DNA of 40,663 bases from DAIOEK01 sp964648485 (GTDB taxonomy: Bacteria; Chloroflexota; Anaerolineae; Anaerolineales; Anaerolineaceae), in the NCBI GenBank assembly GCA_964648485.1, contig CAZYOF010000025.1, positions 1-40,663 of the forward strand, read 5' to 3'. The position numbers were made by a program, and so were the translations under genes. Of this stretch, positions 37,101 to 40,663 are shown piece by piece. The notes under the pieces are model-generated. The model had not been told where the DNA came from, ran no database searches, and saw only the letters and a list, made by a program, of their open reading frames with translations. The number at the start of each line of letters is the position of its first letter. The stretch's first letter is position 1.

Positions 37101-37666
37101 TTTAACCCATGATGGAATCCAAGAATAAATTCAGCTTCACGGTTGATAAATGTTGTTTTACCTTCGTTATCTAGAATACAAATTCCAATAGGAGCATTCC
37201 TCACCAGCTCTTCAAATAAATCCATCTGTGTTTGTAATTGCTCTTTCACTTCACCTTCATTTTGAATATTGCGAAGAGCAGCAAAAAATCCAATCGGATT
37301 TTGATCATCGTCAATAGCTAATTCAAGACGGACTTCCTGCCAGGTTGTAGAGCCATCCTTACAGATAAACTCAACTATCATATTCTGTTGTGAAGCAGAA
37401 TAGACAGAACCATTTTTGGCATTTTCAATTATTTGGTTTATTGACTTTTGTAATTTTTCAGATGAACCGGTTGTAACCTGGTTTATTAATGATATTTGCC
37501 GTATCTCTTCTAACGAAAAGCCTCTGACCAACCCATCAGTTGGGCTCAGATATACTGGGAGTAATGAGAAATCCAACAGCATCACTGTTTCAGGGATTTG
37601 CTCTGCACCAAATTTATTTTTCTGATCCAGGCTAATTTTTTCTTTTGGCTTCGTTGACTTTTTCAC
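34157..37666 (-). CDS. N-terminal part of frameshifted giant multi-PAS/GAF sensor
   Basis: This part encodes 1169 residues that start with GTG behind AGAGGAAAA. It is soluble, with no membrane helix. It holds about six PAS domains, a GAF-like region after the third PAS, a GAF_2-type domain (about residues 700-860, with GLWGEAVRQRKPVITNDYQG), and the first half of a seventh PAS that ends ERWKEITGIAELSV. After that the frame reads about 13 unrelated residues and stops at 34157, while the -1 frame carries the rest of the PAS. The break is between 34209 and 34157, most likely near 34200 (one missing base). Together with the C-terminal part it is a many-input c-di-GMP phosphodiesterase. It follows the diguanylate cyclase gene by 85 nt and is probably cotranscribed. 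Confidence 0.85.
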   Translation of the reverse strand: MKKSTKPKEKISLDQKNKFGAEQIPETVMLLDFSLLPVYLSPTDGLVRGFSLEEIRQISLINQVTTGSSEKLQKSINQIIENAKNGSVYSASQQNMIVEFICKDGSTTWQEVRLELAIDDDQNPIGFFAALRNIQNEGEVKEQLQTQMDLFEELVRNAPIGICILDNEGKTTFINREAEFILGFHHGLKLPNNFFVSPKYFKDIDGKKISKDEVPFNKAKSTGDRLFSQTLVMEQEEGKVILSFNVSPIIKPNQTVDGAILVFEDITERYQTRQSLYETQLQYYELFNSMNNAISTQEVICNENGEPIDFRFLDVNASFEKLVGLRRRDIIGKRFIELLPTFGDHWIKDYYNVAYTGKSQKYYEFIKQSGKWFDITAYSPIPGQLVTIFEEVTNEKLHEIEQTLSLEINQLFSSAADISSVCAEIPKLIASELNLNISGYEAVLEEDRFVEIWLYANTKKPIKTRIEKKQSLLSRLKNLDRLIIDSQNPILDQGIRDPFLHNESIQTCVALPVRYQGSAIGAIILADSSNLKSFTHILDMLNGVIQHVENHIVQFVTEKELEESEVRFRAIFENAASGIALLSPDGLFIQTNQALESLLGKSSSLLLGTSLSSNVLEPYKAIVCKTIDEIAAGLISTRELEIQFLGDKGKYKWALLKFASILSDNGGVAYVLAMMDDISDRKKTQEVIALSNARLQALEQLNQMYEKSTQEITEYTMEEAVRLTKSNLGYIAFVNKDESELTMYSWSNEAMKECAIEIKPIVYQVDQTGLWGEAVRQRKPVITNDYQGDNPAKKGYPKGHVHLVRHMNVPVFDGDHIVAVAGVGNKIEDYDDSDVRQLTLLMSGMWNILQRKESLEAIRKSEEHNRMIVNTASEGIWTLDLENRSIFVNQRMAEILGYSVEELINHQVQEFLPEEDRVVYQDPMTLRKPGEVNRYEIRMVKKDGTVIWCLVSATNMIDSNGVTIGSIAMLSDISSRKLAEEQVKESRKMLQLVLDTIPQRVFWKDRNLNYLGGNRNFLIDLGIGKLDDLIGKNDFNLTTPELAQLYRYDDHEVMENDQPKLQIEEQQLIPGGTTLWTRTNKVPLHDENGKVEGVLGTYEDITAFREARKKLIESEERFRNLAENAPVGIYETDEHGVSEYINERWKEITGIAELSVMLMTGSKVFIQMI
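34195..34211 (-). other. Frameshift position in the giant HD-GYP gene
   Basis: On the coding strand the first frame reads ATC GCT GAA TTA TCT GTA ATG and soon stops, while the needed continuation AAT GCT GAT GAC starts one base back. A TGA in the second frame at 34211-34209 limits the shift to downstream of it. No X-XXY-YYZ slippery heptamer is present, so a one-base deletion or assembly error is favoured. Confidence 0.75.
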
Positions 37667-37751
37667 AAAGTTTTCCTCTTCTTAAATCACCCGAAAAACC
37701 TGAACTATTGCTCGAGTAATCGTTGGAATAAGTAGATTAATACTCCAGTTA

Positions 37752-40475
37752 TCATGCGGTTTTTGTCCGTCTTGCTATCTTCTTGTCGGCTTTTTGCATA
37801 AACATATTCGTATCAGCAACCTGGATAACCTGATCCAAACTGCCCCCTGATTGACTGGTTGCTCCACCATACGAAAGACTTATTGGAATGGGCGGCTCAC
37901 CTTCATGATATGCATCCAACTGCATCTGAATACGTTCCATAGCTTTATTTGCCGCCACAGAATCTGCATCTGGCAGTAAGATTGCAAATTCATCGCCGCC
38001 AATCCGTGCAACAATATCCATCCCTCGAAAAGCAGATTTAATAACATTCCCCGCCTGCCTGAGCAATTCATCACCCACAGGATGCCCCATGCGGTCATTG
38101 ACACTTTTTAAATCATCCACATCGATGATGATTACAGACACTGGGTGTATGTTTTCTTTTTCAATTTTGTTTTTCTGTTCGTCAAAATATGTACGGTTAT
38201 ATAGACCTGTCAGGCTGTCATGTGTACTTGCATAACGGAGTTCATCCTCTTCCAGTTTCCGTTCTGATATATCTCTGAAAACCCCAAAGGAGCCCAGATA
38301 TTTTCCTGATTCATCATTTTGCGGTGTGGCAGTAATCAGAAGTGTCCTTACTTCATTATCAGGTCGAGTTATTTTGATTTCATATGTAGTTTGTTTTCCT
38401 GTTTGGCGGATATGTGTTTGCTCAGAGATTTTATTAAACTCTTCATCACTAATAAACTCTCTTAAGCTCCTCCCTGAAAGCTTCCCTTGATTAACGCCAA
38501 ACAGTATTTCTGCAGCAGGATTTGCGTATAAGAATATTTCATTCTGATTAACAAATGCGATACCTTCGCCCTGTTTCTCAACATAGCTTCTGTAGCGCTC
38601 TTCACTTTTCCTTAACTCTTCCTGGATTTGCTTCTGTTCAGTTACATCTCGAGATATTACACCTATGTGATATCCTTTTCCGGTTTTTACTGAGAACAGG
38701 GTTTGTTGTATCTGACGGATATTCCCATTTTTTTGCTTAAGCGATATTTCAAATTTCAGATCTAATCTTCCGCTCTTACCCTTTTGACTAATATTTGTAA
38801 ATTGCTTTTGAATCTTTTCCCGAATCTCAACCTGGCCATAATAATCAGGCATCATCAGCAAAACAAACTCCCACCCTGAATAACTGAATATCTCTCCCCG
38901 GGAATACCCTGTTAAATTTTCAAGACTTTGGTTGATTTCGATTACATTCCCATCGTAATCCAGAATCATGACCGCATCAGTTGTTTGTTCTACAAAATTC
39001 CTAAATTTGTCTTCACTTTCGATTAATTTCTGCTCAGCTTGTTTTTCAAGAATGGCGTTTGCAACCTGTGTTGAAACAAAATTCAACAATTCCAGGTGAT
39101 CTGCAGTATAACGCTCACCTTCCTGGTAAGTCTGGACTACTAAGACACCGTAGGTCTCCCTATCTTTGTTCTTCAAAGGAACACCCAGCCAATCAATAGA
39201 TGGTGTTCCTACATTCTCCACAAATCCCTGGGCTGCCATTCGCTCAAATGTTTCCGGATCGACCAAGCAAGGTTGACCTGTATTTAGAATATACTCGGTT
39301 AATCCCTTGGTCGGTTTACGAGGACCCGGATATGGATCAAACTCATCCACATGATAAGGATAATGAATCAAGTCAAGTTCAGGGTCATATAGTGCAATAA
39401 AAAAATTTTTTGCTGGAATTAGATCACTCACCACTTCATGGACAGATCTATAGAGCTCATTCAAATCCACCGACTCGGATACTGCTTGAGAGATTTTGAA
39501 TAATGCCTTCTGGCGATTCATGGATTCGAATTGATCAGTGATATCAACTACAATAGAAGTTAAACCAGTAACAACACCTTCTTCATTCAAGATAGGGCTG
39601 TTAAACCATTCACAAATCACTTTCTGCTTATCGCGTGTAACCTGGTTTACAGTCAGTTTCTCTCCTCCAGTTCCACGCAATAGAGCTCGGAAGGTTTCAT
39701 TCATTACCCTTCTCATATCAGGCGGAGTAATCATTTCATTAATTGTTTTACCAATAGCTTCTTCTTGGGTATATCTAAAAATTTTCTCAGCTGCAGGATT
39801 CCATGAGAGAACTCTGCCTTTGCTATCCAGATCAATCACCCCGATAGGTGTGTGCTCAATAAACAGTTTAGTTCGCTGTTCATATAACCGAAGATCCCGG
39901 CTGTATTGGATTTCTTTTGAGTAGGCTTTTCTCAGTCTGCTAATCGCCACCCAGGTTAGAAAAGCAACGCCAATCAAGGTAAACACTTCTGGAGAGTGAT
40001 ATACAATCATATCCATGATTCCAGTTGAATCTGGAATATTCCTGAATGCAGTCAACAAAATTGCAACAACAAGAACTGTAAACAGTGTCCTTCCATCAGT
40101 CAGTATCCCTGCCAGGAGAATGGATAAAATGAATGTAAAAGCACCGGAAGTTGGGTATTGATTCGTGATAACAGTAAAAATCCCAAAACCAAGGAATATT
40201 ATTACTGGTGTATATTTTGATAATTTTATAACTGTGTGATTTATCAGTAAAAATGAAGTCACTAATAATCCATCCATCAGGAGTACCATGAGGAATACCC
40301 CCCATGCTGAATGGGTTCCATCCAGGTTGACTGCAAGTAGAACAGTTAATATCCATAACAAAGCAAAGGTAATAACATGCACCAGCCTGATTTCATATTC
40401 CTGCTGGGCTGAATCCTCCCGGTCAGATCTTGCCTGGGTTAGCCAATTCCAGATTCTTAATAATTTATTGCTCAA
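37752..40475 (-). CDS. Membrane PAS-GAF-PAS-PAS diguanylate cyclase (GGDEF)
   Basis: The 907-aa protein has about six N-terminal membrane helices (about 30-190, a MASE-like sensor), PAS1 (about 205-320), GAF (325-485), PAS2 (490-625), PAS3 (630-745) and a C-terminal GGDEF domain (755-905). The active site reads RIGGDEFAILLPDAD, and RGMD exactly five residues before GGDEF is an allosteric I-site, so it should make c-di-GMP and be inhibited by it. No EAL domain follows. TTG at 40475 is the only plausible start, because an in-frame TGA lies three codons upstream and no ATG follows for a long way. It is the first gene of the signalling region. Confidence 0.92.
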   Translation of the reverse strand: MSNKLLRIWNWLTQARSDREDSAQQEYEIRLVHVITFALLWILTVLLAVNLDGTHSAWGVFLMVLLMDGLLVTSFLLINHTVIKLSKYTPVIIFLGFGIFTVITNQYPTSGAFTFILSILLAGILTDGRTLFTVLVVAILLTAFRNIPDSTGIMDMIVYHSPEVFTLIGVAFLTWVAISRLRKAYSKEIQYSRDLRLYEQRTKLFIEHTPIGVIDLDSKGRVLSWNPAAEKIFRYTQEEAIGKTINEMITPPDMRRVMNETFRALLRGTGGEKLTVNQVTRDKQKVICEWFNSPILNEEGVVTGLTSIVVDITDQFESMNRQKALFKISQAVSESVDLNELYRSVHEVVSDLIPAKNFFIALYDPELDLIHYPYHVDEFDPYPGPRKPTKGLTEYILNTGQPCLVDPETFERMAAQGFVENVGTPSIDWLGVPLKNKDRETYGVLVVQTYQEGERYTADHLELLNFVSTQVANAILEKQAEQKLIESEDKFRNFVEQTTDAVMILDYDGNVIEINQSLENLTGYSRGEIFSYSGWEFVLLMMPDYYGQVEIREKIQKQFTNISQKGKSGRLDLKFEISLKQKNGNIRQIQQTLFSVKTGKGYHIGVISRDVTEQKQIQEELRKSEERYRSYVEKQGEGIAFVNQNEIFLYANPAAEILFGVNQGKLSGRSLREFISDEEFNKISEQTHIRQTGKQTTYEIKITRPDNEVRTLLITATPQNDESGKYLGSFGVFRDISERKLEEDELRYASTHDSLTGLYNRTYFDEQKNKIEKENIHPVSVIIIDVDDLKSVNDRMGHPVGDELLRQAGNVIKSAFRGMDIVARIGGDEFAILLPDADSVAANKAMERIQMQLDAYHEGEPPIPISLSYGGATSQSGGSLDQVIQVADTNMFMQKADKKIARRTKTA

Positions 40476-40608
40476 ATTTCACTTTCTTTCCATACTAATA
40501 AAACCGGTTATAAAACATGCCGGGCATATACTATACCGGATTGATTCAATCCTTTCCATAATATTTATGTAAATTCTTTTTTCTACTTTATCGAAAAATT
40601 TTTACATA

Positions 40609-40663
40609 GATTACGCAACCTTTTTTCTGTAAATTCGAGCCAGAAATATCCACAGTTCTTTAA
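40609..40663. repeat. Right copy of terminal inverted repeat
   Basis: Positions 40609-40639 are the reverse complement of 25-55 with one mismatch, and similarity continues weakly to 40652 and beyond. It lies about 130 nt upstream of the diguanylate cyclase start, outside any coding frame. An 8-bp inverted repeat TATGTAAA/TTTACATA (40566-40573 and 40601-40608) sits just inside it. Confidence 0.75.

Noticed and set aside
40476..40608. c-di-GMP riboswitch (GEMM) upstream of the diguanylate cyclase
   Set aside because: I looked for the conserved CGCAAAGC-type core and tetraloop-receptor features here and before the other c-di-GMP genes; none was seen.
40645..40653. DnaA-box-like ATATCCACA near the right end
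   Set aside because: One base off consensus, single copy, no AT-rich unwinding element with box cluster and no dnaA or dnaN gene nearby; it is within the repeat.
1..40663. Mobile element, prophage or CRISPR content
   Set aside because: No transposase, integrase, phage structural gene or regular direct repeat array was seen; the end repeats alone do not prove an element.

Overview
The window is AT-rich bacterial chromosomal DNA with dense, mostly minus-strand operons. The gene content suggests an uncultured Chloroflexota (Anaerolineae-like) bacterium: an ECF sigma factor paired with a DUF5667-type membrane protein, a lipoprotein with an NBR1-type FW domain behind a Thr/Pro linker, SelD with an LTSL..CAG-x-A-x-KL N-terminus, many very long PAS/GAF sensor proteins, and housekeeping genes such as priA. 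This assignment is inference; there is no rRNA, tRNA or taxonomic marker here. No phage, transposase, CRISPR or tRNA gene was recognised. The two ends of the window carry an imperfect inverted copy of the same sequence (about 44 nt, 40 matching).

Layout. (1) 247-5013, minus: two overlapping polytopic membrane glycosyltransferase-like proteins and an alpha/beta hydrolase. (2) 5171-6396: two divergent lipoproteins, one with an FW domain. (3) 6540-8079, plus: ECF sigma factor and its membrane partner. (4) 8140-9285, minus: DUF4203-like membrane protein and a nitroreductase. (5) 9373-10149, plus: ADP-ribosylglycohydrolase broken by an in-frame TAA. (6) 10139-16323, minus: a tight operon of amrB/MEMO-like, CorC/HlyC-like, priA, a phosphoribosyltransferase and an alpha/alpha-toroid protein. 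(7) 16436-19900, minus: SPFH protein, selD and a LysM-M23 peptidase with its own promoter. SelD is read through an in-frame TGA and is a probable selenoprotein; a SECIS-like hairpin lies just downstream, and the family's catalytic Cys position is the UGA. (8) 20057-21711, plus: PTP-like protein, DinB-like protein and a small orphan.

(9) 21715-40475, all minus: almost 19 kb of signal transduction. In transcription order it contains a membrane PAS/GAF diguanylate cyclase (GGDEF with I-site), a giant PAS/GAF HD-GYP protein (one frameshift), a HEAT-repeat protein built by internal duplication, a zinc-ribbon membrane protein, a 1930-aa membrane histidine kinase with eight PAS domains, a single-domain response regulator, and a double-receiver PAS-GAF-HD-GYP protein. 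The last three overlap or abut and form a phosphorelay that appears to end in c-di-GMP hydrolysis; the first two pair c-di-GMP synthesis with breakdown. No EAL domain and no obvious c-di-GMP receptor is seen. This is the strongest candidate for an undescribed system, although each part belongs to a known family.

Several starts were moved inward from the longest possible frame because a good ribosome binding site, promoter or terminator decides them (noted per gene).
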